Shown in pieces: positions 42,554 to 50,261 of a stretch of DNA of 50,261 nucleotides (positions within the stretch are counted from its first letter, which is position 1; each line of letters starts with the position of its first letter). A program made the position numbers and the translations under genes. This stretch comes from an uncultured bacterium. GTDB lineage: Bacteria; Verrucomicrobiota; Kiritimatiellia; PWTM01. The notes below the pieces were generated by a model. The model searched no databases. It had not been told where the DNA came from and saw nothing but the letters and a program-made list of their open reading frames with translations. The DNA is taken from NCBI GenBank assembly GCA_937935255.1, contig CALGXT010000069.1:1-50261 (forward strand), in the 5' to 3' direction.

Positions 42554-43963
42554 ATGTCGTCGTCAACGCCGCGGCGATCCATAGCCCTTGTCGGGCGGCC
42601 GAATGTCGGCAAATCGGCCTTGTTCAACCGGCTGGTCGGCCGGCGACTGGCGATCGTCCACGAGGAATGGGGGGTTACCCGCGACCGGCTCTGCGGCGAG
42701 GCGGAATGGGAGGGCGATCGGTTCGAGGTCATTGACACCGGCGGGATCGGCGTGATGGATCGCGCGGCGGCGGCCGACGAAATCGCCGAAGGCGCGCGGC
42801 GGCAGGTGGACCTTGCGATCGAGGAGTCGGCGGCGGTGATCCAGGTGGCGGACGTTCGCGCCGGATTGCACCCGTTGGACGAGGAAGTGGCGCGCCTGTT
42901 GCGCGCCCGGGGCCGCCCCGTGTGGTTGGCCGCGAACAAAGCGGACGATCCCGCGTTGGACGACGCGGCCGCCGAGTTCGCGGCGCTCGGCTTTCCGGTG
43001 TTTCCGATCTCGGCGTTGAACGGGCGCGGCCTGTCCGAATTGTTGCCGGCGGCGCTGGCGGCGTTGCCTCCGCCCGGCCCCAACCCGACGGAATCCGCGC
43101 CCTTGCGCGTGGCGGTTGTGGGGCGTCCGAACGCGGGCAAATCCTCGTTCATCAACCGACTGCTGGGGGATGAGCGGGTGATCGTTTCCGAGATTCCGGG
43201 CACGACGCGCGACAGCGTGGCGGTGCCGTTCGCCATCGGGGAGGGACCGCAGGCGCGTCGGTATGTGCTGGTGGATACGGCCGGCATGCGACCGCGGGCG
43301 AAGGTGCGCGCCTCGGTCGAACACTTCAGCCTCGCGCGCGTGGAGCAGGCCGTGCGCGAGGCGGATGTTGTGGCGCACGTGCTGGACGCGACAGCCGGAC
43401 CGACCCGGCAGGACCGCCATATCGCGGGGATGTTGCGCGATTTCGGGCCGGGCGCCGTGCTGCTGGTGAACAAATGGGATCTCATGAAAGGCGTCTCGCC
43501 GCGCGAGTACGCCGAGGCATTGCGCCGCGAGCTGCCTTTCTTGGATTACGTGCCGGTGGTGTTTGTTTCGGCCCGCACGGGCCATAACACGGCCGCCGCG
43601 ATTGCGGCGGTGGATCGGGTGGGCGGTCAGGTTTCCGCGCGGTTGCCGACCGGCGCGCTCAACCGCGTGTTGCGCCGGGCGATCGAGCGCATTCAGCCGC
43701 CCGCTGTGCAGGGGCGGCGATTGAAGCTATATTATGCGACGCAAACCGGCGTAAAACCGGTGCGCGTGCGGCTCTTCGTCAACGATCCGCGGGTGCGGAC
43801 GCCGGCCTATGAGCAATATCTGGCCCGCGAGCTGCGCGGCGCCTTCGGGCTGGAGGGCGCGCCGGTGCGCCTTGAATTTCGGGCGCGGCCGCGCGAGGGC
43901 GGAGCGGAAAGCGGCGAGGCGCGGCGAGCGCGCGGCGCCCGACGACCACGGAGAAACGACTGA
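42554..43963 (+). CDS. der: Ribosome biogenesis GTPase Der (EngA)
   Basis: Der has two tandem G domains and a KH-like end and helps 50S subunit assembly. The 469-residue product shows P-loops GRPNVGKS (14-21) and GRPNAGKS (about 190-197), each followed by DTGG or DTAG, and NKAD / NKWD base-recognition motifs. The C-terminal KH-like domain includes LKLYYATQTGVKPVRVRLF. The end is an Arg-rich tail. AGAGG lies before the ATG. nifU starts in its stop codon (TGATG). Confidence 0.96.
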   Translation: MSSSTPRRSIALVGRPNVGKSALFNRLVGRRLAIVHEEWGVTRDRLCGEAEWEGDRFEVIDTGGIGVMDRAAAADEIAEGARRQVDLAIEESAAVIQVADVRAGLHPLDEEVARLLRARGRPVWLAANKADDPALDDAAAEFAALGFPVFPISALNGRGLSELLPAALAALPPPGPNPTESAPLRVAVVGRPNAGKSSFINRLLGDERVIVSEIPGTTRDSVAVPFAIGEGPQARRYVLVDTAGMRPRAKVRASVEHFSLARVEQAVREADVVAHVLDATAGPTRQDRHIAGMLRDFGPGAVLLVNKWDLMKGVSPREYAEALRRELPFLDYVPVVFVSARTGHNTAAAIAAVDRVGGQVSARLPTGALNRVLRRAIERIQPPAVQGRRLKLYYATQTGVKPVRVRLFVNDPRVRTPAYEQYLARELRGAFGLEGAPVRLEFRARPREGGAESGEARRARGARRPRRND

Positions 43964-44910
43964 TGGCCTGGGAATACAGCGAGAAAACGGTGCAATTGTT
44001 CATGGACGCCGTTCACGGCAAGCCCGGCACGCACATGGGCGAGATCGAAAACCCGGACGGATTGGGAGAGCACGGCTCGATTGTGTGCGGCGACGCTCTC
44101 CGTTTCACGTTTCGGGTGGAGCGCCATCCGACGGACCCCCGGCTCGACCGCATCGTCGCGGCGCGCTATCTCACGTTCGGATGCACCTCCGCGATCGCCT
44201 CCTCCGAAGCGCTCTGCGCGATCATCGAAGAGGGTCGCTACACCCCCATCGAAGCATTGAAGATCACGAATGAGGACATCGTGAAATATCTCGGCGGCCT
44301 GCCGACGCAGAAAATTCACTGCTCCGTCATGGGCGCGGAGGCGCTGGAGGCGGCGGTTTTCAACTGGGCGCAGCGGCGCGGCGTGGACCTCGAAAAGGAG
44401 GGGGTCCGCCTATCCATGAAAGACGAGAACGAAGGCCGCATCGTGTGCAAGTGCTTCTCCGTGAGCGAACCCTATCTGCGCCGTAAAATCCGCGAATTGA
44501 ATCTGCGCTCCATTCCGGAAATCACCCATGCGTTGAAGGCGGGCGGCGCGTGCCAGTCGTGTCACCATGCGCCCGGGGGGCTTCAGGATTTGCTGGATGA
44601 AATTTGGGGCCGCGCCGCGGGCGAACCGGTCTCGGCCGCCGCGTCGCCGGAACCGCCCGCCGCGGGGGAGCCGTTGTCGCCTTATCAATTGATGAAACGG
44701 ATTGAACGCGCCATTGAAGAACGGGTTCGACCGGCGCTCCAAAGCGATGGCGGCGACCTCGAGATCGTGGATATCAAGGAGCGCCTCGTGTATTGCCGTC
44801 TGAAGGGCGCCTGCGCCGGATGCGCCGGCTCCGCCATGACGCTGAAAATGATGGTCGAACGGGTATTGAAAGAGGAAGTGGACGAACGGATTCGGGTGAT
44901 CGCGGTTTGA
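43963..44910 (+). CDS. nifU: NifU-type Fe-S cluster scaffold, full length
   Basis: This 315-residue protein has all three NifU modules: an IscU-like N-terminal domain with its cysteines (SIVCGD near 43, FGCTSAI near 73, KIHCSV near 119), a central [2Fe-2S] BFD-like domain (CKCFSVSE about 162-168; CQSCHHAPGG), and a C-terminal Nfu domain with CAGCAGS around 284. Full NifU is found with nitrogen fixation but also as a housekeeping scaffold in bacteria lacking Isc. No nifS or nif structural gene is nearby. It is coupled to der; the O-antigen ligase starts in its stop codon. Confidence 0.94.
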   Translation: MAWEYSEKTVQLFMDAVHGKPGTHMGEIENPDGLGEHGSIVCGDALRFTFRVERHPTDPRLDRIVAARYLTFGCTSAIASSEALCAIIEEGRYTPIEALKITNEDIVKYLGGLPTQKIHCSVMGAEALEAAVFNWAQRRGVDLEKEGVRLSMKDENEGRIVCKCFSVSEPYLRRKIRELNLRSIPEITHALKAGGACQSCHHAPGGLQDLLDEIWGRAAGEPVSAAASPEPPAAGEPLSPYQLMKRIERAIEERVRPALQSDGGDLEIVDIKERLVYCRLKGACAGCAGSAMTLKMMVERVLKEEVDERIRVIAV

Positions 44911-46169
44911 GCGCCGACGCACAGAGCCCGGCGTCGCTCTGGCGAGCGCGTCTGGCGGCGTGGCTGGAGTGGACGTCGGACGGCGCGCGCGACCGGCGCT
45001 GGTTGCGCGCCCTACTGACGGGCTACGCGTTTTTCGTCCCGCTGTGGATCGGAGGGGCGCAATTCTTCGGTTACGCCGCGGCGGCGTTGACGGCGGGCAT
45101 GCTGTGGCGGCGCCGGGGCCGCCTGCCGTGGCGCGCGTGCGCGACCGTCGCCGTGCTGTTGTGGGTCTTTTTTTCCGTGGCGGCCGCCGTCGCCGGTCCG
45201 TGTCCGAATACGGCGGTTCGCAAACTCAATCGCCTCTTCCTGCTGTTTCTGCTTTGGGCGCCGGAGATCTCGGTCGCGGGCCGATCCGACCGGGGCGGCG
45301 TCTGGGCCGCGCGCTGGCTGGGCGCCTTTGTGGTCGGAGCGACCGTGCGCGGCGCCGCGGATATCGTCCGCATTCTCGCCGGCGCGCGGCGCAGCGGCTG
45401 GGAGCCGGCGGCGGTGTTTGATTTGGGAAATATGCGCGATCCGCAGTTCTATCTTTCGGCGGCCCTGATCCTGATCGCCGCCGGTTGCGGTATCCGCGCG
45501 GCCGGCGGCGCGCGCCGGCTCGCCGCCGCGGCGATCGCGCTCGTCGCGATGGTCCTCCATTTCAAGCGCGGCGTATGGCTCGCGTTCGCGGTGTCGGCCT
45601 CGGCGCTTTGTCTGGCCTATCGGCGGCGGGTCTTCGTGGTGTTGGCGGCGGCCGGTTTGGCCGCGTTGGCGCTACCGACCGTACGCGCGCGGCTCGCCGC
45701 CGCCGGCCGCGACTTGAGCGAGCGCTCCACGCGGGTGAAACTGTGGGTCCGCGTGGCGCCCGTGTTGATTCGACGGCACCCCTGGGGCATGGGCCGCGGC
45801 GCGCTGCGTAACACGGATATCCAGAACATCGCCCGCATCCCGGAAACGAAAATCAATCATTTGCACAACAACCTGCTTCAAATCGCGGTCGAGAGCGGTT
45901 GGGGCGGCGCGGCGGCGTGGCTGGTCTGGATGTTCGCGGTCGGCGCGGACATGGCGCGAAACCTCCGGCGGTCCGCCGCCCCGGGCCCGCGCTGGATTCC
46001 CATCGCGCTCGGCGCGGTGTTCCTGGGGCTTCACCTGAACGGCCTGATCGAGTGCAACTTCGGCGACAGCGAAATCTATATGTGGTTCCTGTTGTTGATC
46101 GGCCTTTCGAACCTGTGGCGCGGCGTCGCCGCGGAGGGGGGCGCGGCGCAAGCGCCCGTGAACGCATGA
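44907..46169 (+). CDS. O-antigen ligase / Wzy-like polymerase (membrane)
   Basis: This 420-residue polytopic membrane protein has about 10-12 helices. A large periplasmic loop around 265-335 contains HLHNNLLQIAVESGWGGAA, characteristic of O-antigen ligase/Wzy_C proteins (PF04932). It would attach or polymerise O-antigen at the periplasmic face. The start TTG at 44907 overlaps the nifU stop (TTGA); another start is not excluded. WaaL and Wzy cannot be separated on sequence alone. The next gene overlaps by ATGA. Confidence 0.83.
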   Translation: MSADAQSPASLWRARLAAWLEWTSDGARDRRWLRALLTGYAFFVPLWIGGAQFFGYAAAALTAGMLWRRRGRLPWRACATVAVLLWVFFSVAAAVAGPCPNTAVRKLNRLFLLFLLWAPEISVAGRSDRGGVWAARWLGAFVVGATVRGAADIVRILAGARRSGWEPAAVFDLGNMRDPQFYLSAALILIAAGCGIRAAGGARRLAAAAIALVAMVLHFKRGVWLAFAVSASALCLAYRRRVFVVLAAAGLAALALPTVRARLAAAGRDLSERSTRVKLWVRVAPVLIRRHPWGMGRGALRNTDIQNIARIPETKINHLHNNLLQIAVESGWGGAAAWLVWMFAVGADMARNLRRSAAPGPRWIPIALGAVFLGLHLNGLIECNFGDSEIYMWFLLLIGLSNLWRGVAAEGGAAQAPVNA

Positions 46170-47266
46170 AACGGTCCTTTCGGCTCGGGCAGCTTTTCGG
46201 CGTGGATATCCAGGTGCACGCCACATTCCTGCTCATCGTGCTGTGGTACTTCTGGACCGGATGGCGGGAGGGCGGCTGGCGACGGGGGCTCGGGTCGGCG
46301 TTGTTCGGGCTGTGTCTGTTCGGCGGCATTGTCTTGCATGAACTCGGCCACAGCCTGATGGCGCGGCGTTTCGGCATCGCCACGCGCTCCATCACGTTGT
46401 TTCCAATCGGCGGCGTTGCCGGTCTGGCGAAAATCCCGCGACGGCCGGGACATGAATTGGCGATTGCGTTGGCGGGGCCGGCGGTGAGTTTCGCGCTGGC
46501 CGGTCTCCTGCTGGCCGCGCGCGGCGGATGGCCCGCGTGGGCGAGTCTGGCGGAGGGACCGCGATCGCTGGGCGGACTGCTTGACCTCTTGGCCGTGGCG
46601 AATTTTGCGCTCGGCGCGTTCAACCTGATCCCCGCGTTTCCGATGGACGGCGGCCGCGCGCTGCGCGCGTTGATGGCGTGGTTCGTTTCCTATGAGCGCG
46701 CGACCGCAGCGGCCGCGTACGCCGGACAGGCCTTCGCGTTGGCGCTCGCGGCGCTCGGCGTTTATATCGGGCAGCCGTTCACCGTCGCATTGGGCGTCTT
46801 CCTGATTGTGCTGGCGCGGCGGGAGCATGGCCAGGTGCGGATGGCGGCGGCGCTTGGCGAGCGTCGCGCGTGCGATCTGATGGATGTCGGCGCCTTTGCC
46901 GCGCCGCCGGACTTGCCGGTCGCAACCGCGCTGGCGGCGTTCGGGGCGGATGGCGGCGAGATTCCCGTCGTCGCGGAGGGACGGTTGGTGGGATTGCTGG
47001 ATTTGCCCTCGGCGCGCCGGGCGTTGCGCGCGGGTCGAGGCGAATCGCCGGTTTCCGAATGGATGCGCCGTCGGTTTATTGTGTTGCCGCCCGATGCGCC
47101 GCTGCGCGAGATCGCCCCCTGGCTGGCGCGCGGCGGACAGTCGGCCTATCCGGTGGCGGCCGGCGGTGTGTTGCTGGGCATGCTGCGCGCCGCCGATGTT
47201 CGCATCGCGGGCGCGCGGCCGCGTCGGCCCGCCGCATCCGGCGGCTGGCGGCTCGATTTCGGTTGA
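46166..47266 (+). CDS. Site-2 protease family (M50) zinc metalloprotease with CBS domains
   Basis: This 366-residue integral membrane protease has the catalytic HELGH (58-62) in a helix and the third ligand in NLIPAFPMDGGR near 150-160. A C-terminal part with two CBS-like repeats (about 230-350; IPVVAEGRLVGLLDL and YPVAAGGVLLGML) follows, as in the SpoIVFB-like/CBS branch. It should cleave membrane-embedded substrates. The start overlaps the previous stop. No direct substrate is visible nearby; the anti-sigma at 36657 is 9 kb away. Confidence 0.93.
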   Translation: MKRSFRLGQLFGVDIQVHATFLLIVLWYFWTGWREGGWRRGLGSALFGLCLFGGIVLHELGHSLMARRFGIATRSITLFPIGGVAGLAKIPRRPGHELAIALAGPAVSFALAGLLLAARGGWPAWASLAEGPRSLGGLLDLLAVANFALGAFNLIPAFPMDGGRALRALMAWFVSYERATAAAAYAGQAFALALAALGVYIGQPFTVALGVFLIVLARREHGQVRMAAALGERRACDLMDVGAFAAPPDLPVATALAAFGADGGEIPVVAEGRLVGLLDLPSARRALRAGRGESPVSEWMRRRFIVLPPDAPLREIAPWLARGGQSAYPVAAGGVLLGMLRAADVRIAGARPRRPAASGGWRLDFG

Positions 47267-47274
47267 GGTGTTCG

Positions 47275-48222
47275 GTGAAAGTCAGCGGATTCACTTTTGT
47301 TCGCAACGGCGTGCGGTACGGTTATCCCTTCGCGCAATCCATCCGGTCGGCACTGCCGATCGTGGACGAGTTTATCGTCGCGCTGGGCGACAGCGATGAC
47401 GGCACCGCGGAGAAGCTGCGGGAGATCGGCGATCCCAAGGTGCGCATCGTGCCGACGCAATGGAACGACGCGCTCAAGCCCAACGCGGCGGTCAAAGGCT
47501 TCGTCTACGGGCAACAGAAGTCCATCGCGCTGTTCAATTGCGCGGGGGACTGGGCTTTTTATCTGGAGGGCGACGAAATCGTCCATGAGAAAGACCTGCC
47601 CCTCATCCGCGGCGCGATGGAGCGGTATCTGGAGGATCCGACGGTCGAGAGTCTGGTCTTCGACTATCTGCATTTTTACGGGAACGGCAACACCGTGGCG
47701 TGGTCGCCGCGCTGGTATCGCTGCGCCCCCCGTATCATCCGCAACACGATTCCCGTCTGGGCGCCGAAGGGACTCTTCTTCATCGTGATGAAGGACCACA
47801 AGCGGGGACGGTATCCGCGCGCGGCCCACACGGGAGCGGTAATTTATCATTACGGCTGGGTGCGCGCCGAGGAACAGGCCTACCTCAAGAATCTCAGCAT
47901 CGCCCGGCATTGGCGCGGCAACGTCGTGCCCGTGGATTATGGCGACATTGATGAGCGTTCGTTGCGGCCATTTCAGGGCGAACACCCCGCGGTTATTCGG
48001 GACTGGCTGCCGAAGGCCGAAGGCCTTTTTCAGGCCCGGCCGGGCCGCCGTCCCACGGCCCGCGACCGCAAACACCGCTGGATGCTCTGGCTGGAGGAGC
48101 GGCTCGGACTCGAACTCACCAAGAAGCATTATCGTCTGGTGCGACCGCGCCCCGCGCCGCAAACCGTCGCGCGTCCGCCGCGGAACGGCGCGCGACCGGC
48201 GTCGCGCGAAACCCCGCCTTGA
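47275..48222 (+). CDS. Glycosyltransferase family 2-like protein
   Basis: This protein is 315 residues from the GTG at 47275, with GAGGT 5 bp upstream. It has a GT-A-like fold: VKVSGFTFVRNGVRYGYP at the start, IVDEFIVALGDSDDGTAEKL, and YLEGDEIVHE in the DxD-like position (about 103). It resembles family-2 glycosyltransferases. The C-terminal tail is Arg/Pro-rich. It follows the site-2 protease by 8 bp and is the last gene before a putative terminator. Confidence 0.85.
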   Translation: MKVSGFTFVRNGVRYGYPFAQSIRSALPIVDEFIVALGDSDDGTAEKLREIGDPKVRIVPTQWNDALKPNAAVKGFVYGQQKSIALFNCAGDWAFYLEGDEIVHEKDLPLIRGAMERYLEDPTVESLVFDYLHFYGNGNTVAWSPRWYRCAPRIIRNTIPVWAPKGLFFIVMKDHKRGRYPRAAHTGAVIYHYGWVRAEEQAYLKNLSIARHWRGNVVPVDYGDIDERSLRPFQGEHPAVIRDWLPKAEGLFQARPGRRPTARDRKHRWMLWLEERLGLELTKKHYRLVRPRPAPQTVARPPRNGARPASRETPP

Positions 48223-48227
48223 CATCG

Positions 48228-48270
48228 CCGAAGCGATCGGACACGGTGTCGCGGTTTTCGGCTTTTTTTT
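48228..48270 (+). terminator. Possible intrinsic terminator before radC
   Basis: CCGAA pairs with TTCGG, and within it GCGA pairs with TCGC (with a bulge). Eight T residues (48263-48270) follow one base after the stem. It ends 1 bp before the radC ATG, so a transcript stopping here would exclude radC. A perfect TTGACA (48219-48224) lies just upstream, but the -10 at the right spacing (CACGGT) is poor. Confidence 0.4.
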
Positions 48271-48271
48271 G

Positions 48272-49036
48272 ATGAACGAGATTTCGAATACCGCTCCCGC
48301 GCCGGCGCGCTATGAAATCCGTCCGGCGGCGTTGCGCGTCAAAGAGCTGCCGGAACGCATGCAGCCGCGGGAGATGTTTCGGCGCGAAGGGGCCGAGCGC
48401 GTGCCGCCGGAGGTGTTGCTGGCCATCCTCCTGCGCTCGGGCGTGCCGGGGGTCAATGTGCTCGAGCTGGCCCGTTCGATGTTGTTGCATTTCGGAACGC
48501 TCAACGCGTTGGCGGAAGCCGATCTCGAGGAGCTTTCGGCCTTCAAAGGCGTGGGACCGGTCAAGGCGCAGATGCTCAAAGCGGCGTTGGAGCTGGCGCG
48601 GCGGATCTCGGAGGAAAAAAACGCCGACCGCCGCGCATTGACGAATCCGACCGATGTTTTCGAGGCGCTGCGCGAACGGGCCCGCGCCCTGCGCTGCGAG
48701 GTGTTCTGGGTGCTGCTGCTCGATACGAGAAACCGACTGCTGCGAACGCCGGGCGAGGTCTCGCGCGGGTTGTTGAACGCCAGTCTGGTGCATCCGCGCG
48801 AGGTTTTCAAGGACGCCATCCGGGCCTCCGCCGCCGCGGTGATCGTGGCGCACAACCATCCGTCGGGCGATCCTTCGCCGTCGGCCGAAGACCTGGCCAT
48901 CACGCGCCAGCTGGTCGAGGCGGGCCGCATCATCGGCATTCCCGTGATGGATCATGTGATTTTGGGCCGGCCCTCGCCGGACGCTCCGGGCTTCTTCAGC
49001 GTACGCGAGGCGGGTCTTGTGGATTTCGGAAAATAG
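48272..49036 (+). CDS. radC: RadC family JAB-domain protein
   Basis: This 254-residue protein has an N-terminal helix-hairpin-helix region (FKGVGPVKAQMLKAALELAR) and the JAMM/MPN metal site HNHPSGDPSPSAED around 192-205, both standard for RadC. The family was linked to DNA repair, but its biochemical function is uncertain. The ATG at 48272 lies directly after a T-tract; the frame extends back to 47939 inside the glycosyltransferase gene. There is no clear Shine-Dalgarno, so translation or the start is uncertain. Confidence 0.92.
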   Translation: MNEISNTAPAPARYEIRPAALRVKELPERMQPREMFRREGAERVPPEVLLAILLRSGVPGVNVLELARSMLLHFGTLNALAEADLEELSAFKGVGPVKAQMLKAALELARRISEEKNADRRALTNPTDVFEALRERARALRCEVFWVLLLDTRNRLLRTPGEVSRGLLNASLVHPREVFKDAIRASAAAVIVAHNHPSGDPSPSAEDLAITRQLVEAGRIIGIPVMDHVILGRPSPDAPGFFSVREAGLVDFGK

Positions 49037-49066
49037 AACGCCGGCGGTCCGGCGTGGAGAAACGTT

Positions 49067-49882
49067 ATGAGCATTCATTCTACCGCGAGCGTGGATTCGG
49101 CGGCGGAACTCGGCGCCGATGTCGAGATCGGCCCGTTCGCCGTGGTGGCGGCGGGCGCGCGGATCGGCGACGGCTGCCGCATCGGGCCGCACGCGGTCAT
49201 TTTCGGCGGCGTTCGTCTCGGGGCCCGCTGCCGCGTCCACGCGGGCGCGGTGCTCGGCGATCTGCCGCAGGATTTATCGTTTCGCGGCGCGGAAAGCTTC
49301 GTCGAAATCGCGGAGGAGTGCGCGATTCGCGAGGGCGTGACGATTCACCGCGGCACGAAGGAGGGTACGGTCACGCGCGTCGGTCCGCGCTGCTTCCTGA
49401 TGGCCAACTCGCATCTGGCGCACAACGTTCAACTGGGAGAGCGGGTGATCCTCGCCAACGGCGCGCTGCTGGCGGGCTATGTGACCGTCGGCGATTATGC
49501 CTTTATCAGCGGAAACGCCGCGGTGCATCAGTTCTGCCGCATCGGTCGGCTGGCCATGTTGGGCGGCGGCAGCTGCATCACCAAGGACTGTCCCCCGTTC
49601 TGCACGGTGCGCACCAATTCGCTCAACCGAGTGGCTGGTCTGAACGTCATCGGCCTGCGCCGGGCAGGCCTCGATGCGGCCACCCGCCTGCAAATCAAGC
49701 AGGCGTATAAACTGATCTACCGATCAGGACTCAATGTGACGCAGGGGCTGGAGGCCATTCGGCGCGAATTCACGTCGGGGCCGGCGCTCGAGTTCGCGAA
49801 CTTTATCGAAGGCGCCGCCCGCGGCATCTGCGGTGTCCTTCGCCTGGAGGAAGGCGAGGAGAACGGGGAAGATGAGGTGTGA
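49067..49882 (+). CDS. lpxA: Acyl-ACP--UDP-N-acetylglucosamine O-acyltransferase
   Basis: LpxA starts lipid A synthesis by acylating UDP-GlcNAc. The 271-residue product has left-handed beta-helix hexapeptide repeats through about residues 5-180 (for example VEIGPFAVVAAGARIGDG) and the catalytic histidine His119 in SHLAHNVQLG. The C-terminal helical domain (RVAGLNVIGLRRAGL onward) is also typical. GGAGAAA precedes the ATG. lpxD, fabZ and lpxB are not adjacent, which differs from many Gram-negative lpx operons. Confidence 0.96.
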   Translation: MSIHSTASVDSAAELGADVEIGPFAVVAAGARIGDGCRIGPHAVIFGGVRLGARCRVHAGAVLGDLPQDLSFRGAESFVEIAEECAIREGVTIHRGTKEGTVTRVGPRCFLMANSHLAHNVQLGERVILANGALLAGYVTVGDYAFISGNAAVHQFCRIGRLAMLGGGSCITKDCPPFCTVRTNSLNRVAGLNVIGLRRAGLDAATRLQIKQAYKLIYRSGLNVTQGLEAIRREFTSGPALEFANFIEGAARGICGVLRLEEGEENGEDEV

Positions 49883-49901
49883 AGCGCGCCGCAAAAAAAG
49901 A

Positions 49902-49929
49902 TTGAACATTTCTTTCTCGGGGATATCCT
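49902..49929 (+). promoter_or_regulatory. Promoter of the 49936-50020 transcript
   Basis: TTGAAC (49902-49907), a 16-bp spacer, TATCCT (49924-49929), each four of six to consensus. The predicted start near 49936 sits just before a large hairpin and T-tract. Confidence 0.45.
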
Positions 49930-49950
49930 AACTCTCGATTTTTAGATTTG

Positions 49951-50020
49951 GAGAGCGGCGTAGCGTTTTCTCACGGGTTCCTCACCCTGACCTCCTTGGC
50001 GCTCGCCGCTCTCTTTTTTT
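49951..50020 (+). terminator. Strong hairpin and T-tract: intrinsic terminator or attenuator
   Basis: GAGAGCGGCG (49951-49960) pairs perfectly with CGCCGCTCTC (50004-50013), with three further inner pairs (GCG/CGC) and a second hairpin GGGT/ACCC (49975-49987) nested in the loop. Seven T residues (50014-50020) follow at once. It lies downstream of lpxA and upstream of a lipoprotein gene. It could end lpxA transcripts or attenuate a short RNA from 49902-49929. Confidence 0.6.
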
Positions 50021-50125
50021 CTCGCGCAAATTCGGCGCCGGAAGCCGCGGCGCTGCCTGTAAAACATTTCAGCGCAATGAGGCGTTATGAGGAAATTGCA
50101 ATCGGCTGCTATGAATCATTAAACC

Positions 50126-50261
50126 ATGCGTTGGAATCGTCCCATCGTAAAGCGTTCCGGAATGCTATCTTCCGGGGCCTTGCTCGCCGCGGCGGCGCTG
50201 ATGTCCTGCCGTTCGCCGGAGGCGTGGCGGCGGGAAGCGGATGAGCGCGCTGGAGACCTGA
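50126..50261 (+). CDS. Start of a lipoprotein gene (truncated by window end)
   Basis: An open frame from the ATG at 50126 is uninterrupted to the window edge (45 codons). It encodes a lipoprotein signal: basic start MRWNRPIVKR, hydrophobic core SGALLAAAALM, lipobox LMSC with the acceptor Cys at position 28, followed by RSPEAWRREADERAG. The last part faintly resembles the start of TolC-like outer-membrane efflux lipoproteins in related bacteria, which is a guess from memory. There is no clear Shine-Dalgarno before the ATG. Confidence 0.6.
   Translation, partial: MRWNRPIVKRSGMLSSGALLAAAALMSCRSPEAWRREADERAGDL

Noticed and set aside
43963-44910. Evidence for nitrogen fixation
   Set aside because: NifU alone is not diagnostic, and no nitrogenase or nif regulatory gene is present.
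49948-50244. 98-codon frame from a TTG near the end of the window
   Set aside because: It runs through the hairpin and T-tract and overlaps the lipoprotein start in another frame. It has only a short hydrophobic stretch and no ribosome site.

Overview
The window looks like chromosomal sequence from a high-G+C Gram-negative bacterium. lpxA, kdsB, a heptose-7-phosphate kinase, an LptF/G permease, an O-antigen ligase and a flippase show that it makes lipopolysaccharide. A sulfatase, a DUF6288-type protein, a GH106-like glycosidase, a SufS/SufU pair, a full-length NifU and a eukaryote-like kinase together suggest the PVC superphylum. The intergenic TTCCAAG-N-CTTGGAA palindromes point, from memory and without a search, towards Kiritimatiellota. 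There is no rRNA, so the placement is an inference. No phage, plasmid, CRISPR or intact transposase gene was seen.

Layout. 1-957: repeat-rich spacer and a good promoter. 958-4311: EF-G paralogue, yebC, ruvC. 4341-10235: LptF/G-type permease, then a coupled ABC ATPase / permease / membrane-anchored helical protein / LysE exporter set. 10431-17604: DUF6288 fusion protein, sulfatase and six-hairpin glycosidase (glycan-degradation block). 17626-20745 (minus): tRNA-Arg(UCG), DUF1232, rhomboid, azoreductase, Ser/Thr kinase. 21026-24336: lexA with its own operator, outer-membrane-like protein, hisB, flippase. 24337-24788: repeat-rich spacer. 24789-27980 (minus): GH106-like glycosidase. 28083-29812: sufS-sufU. 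29813-30393: repeat-rich spacer. 30394-33863: leuS and a bile-acid-symporter-like protein. 33847-35896 (minus): sixA and CYTH-CHAD. 36103-39423: ECF sigma, anti-sigma, photolyase. 39596-41382: heptose kinase and kdsB. 41387-42448 (minus): glycosyltransferase. 42554-48222: der, nifU, O-antigen ligase, site-2 protease, glycosyltransferase. 48272-49882: radC, lpxA. 49902-50020: a compact promoter/hairpin/T-tract unit. 50126-end: start of a lipoprotein gene that runs off the window.

Many neighbouring genes are translationally coupled through ATGA or TGATG overlaps. Functional themes are envelope/LPS assembly, degradation of sulfated and rhamnose-containing glycans, Fe-S cluster assembly (two scaffold types), DNA repair and the SOS response (ruvC, lexA, photolyase, radC), and membrane proteolysis or signalling (rhomboid, site-2 protease, ECF/anti-sigma).

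The least ordinary content is non-coding. Four families of short palindromic or motif repeats sit in the spacers, one of them with compensating arm changes. A palindrome covers the leuS ribosome-binding region. A LexA palindrome of the GAAC-N4-GTTC type precedes lexA. Several promoters sit so close to start codons that the mRNAs would be leaderless or nearly so. A structured promoter-to-terminator unit lies upstream of the last gene.
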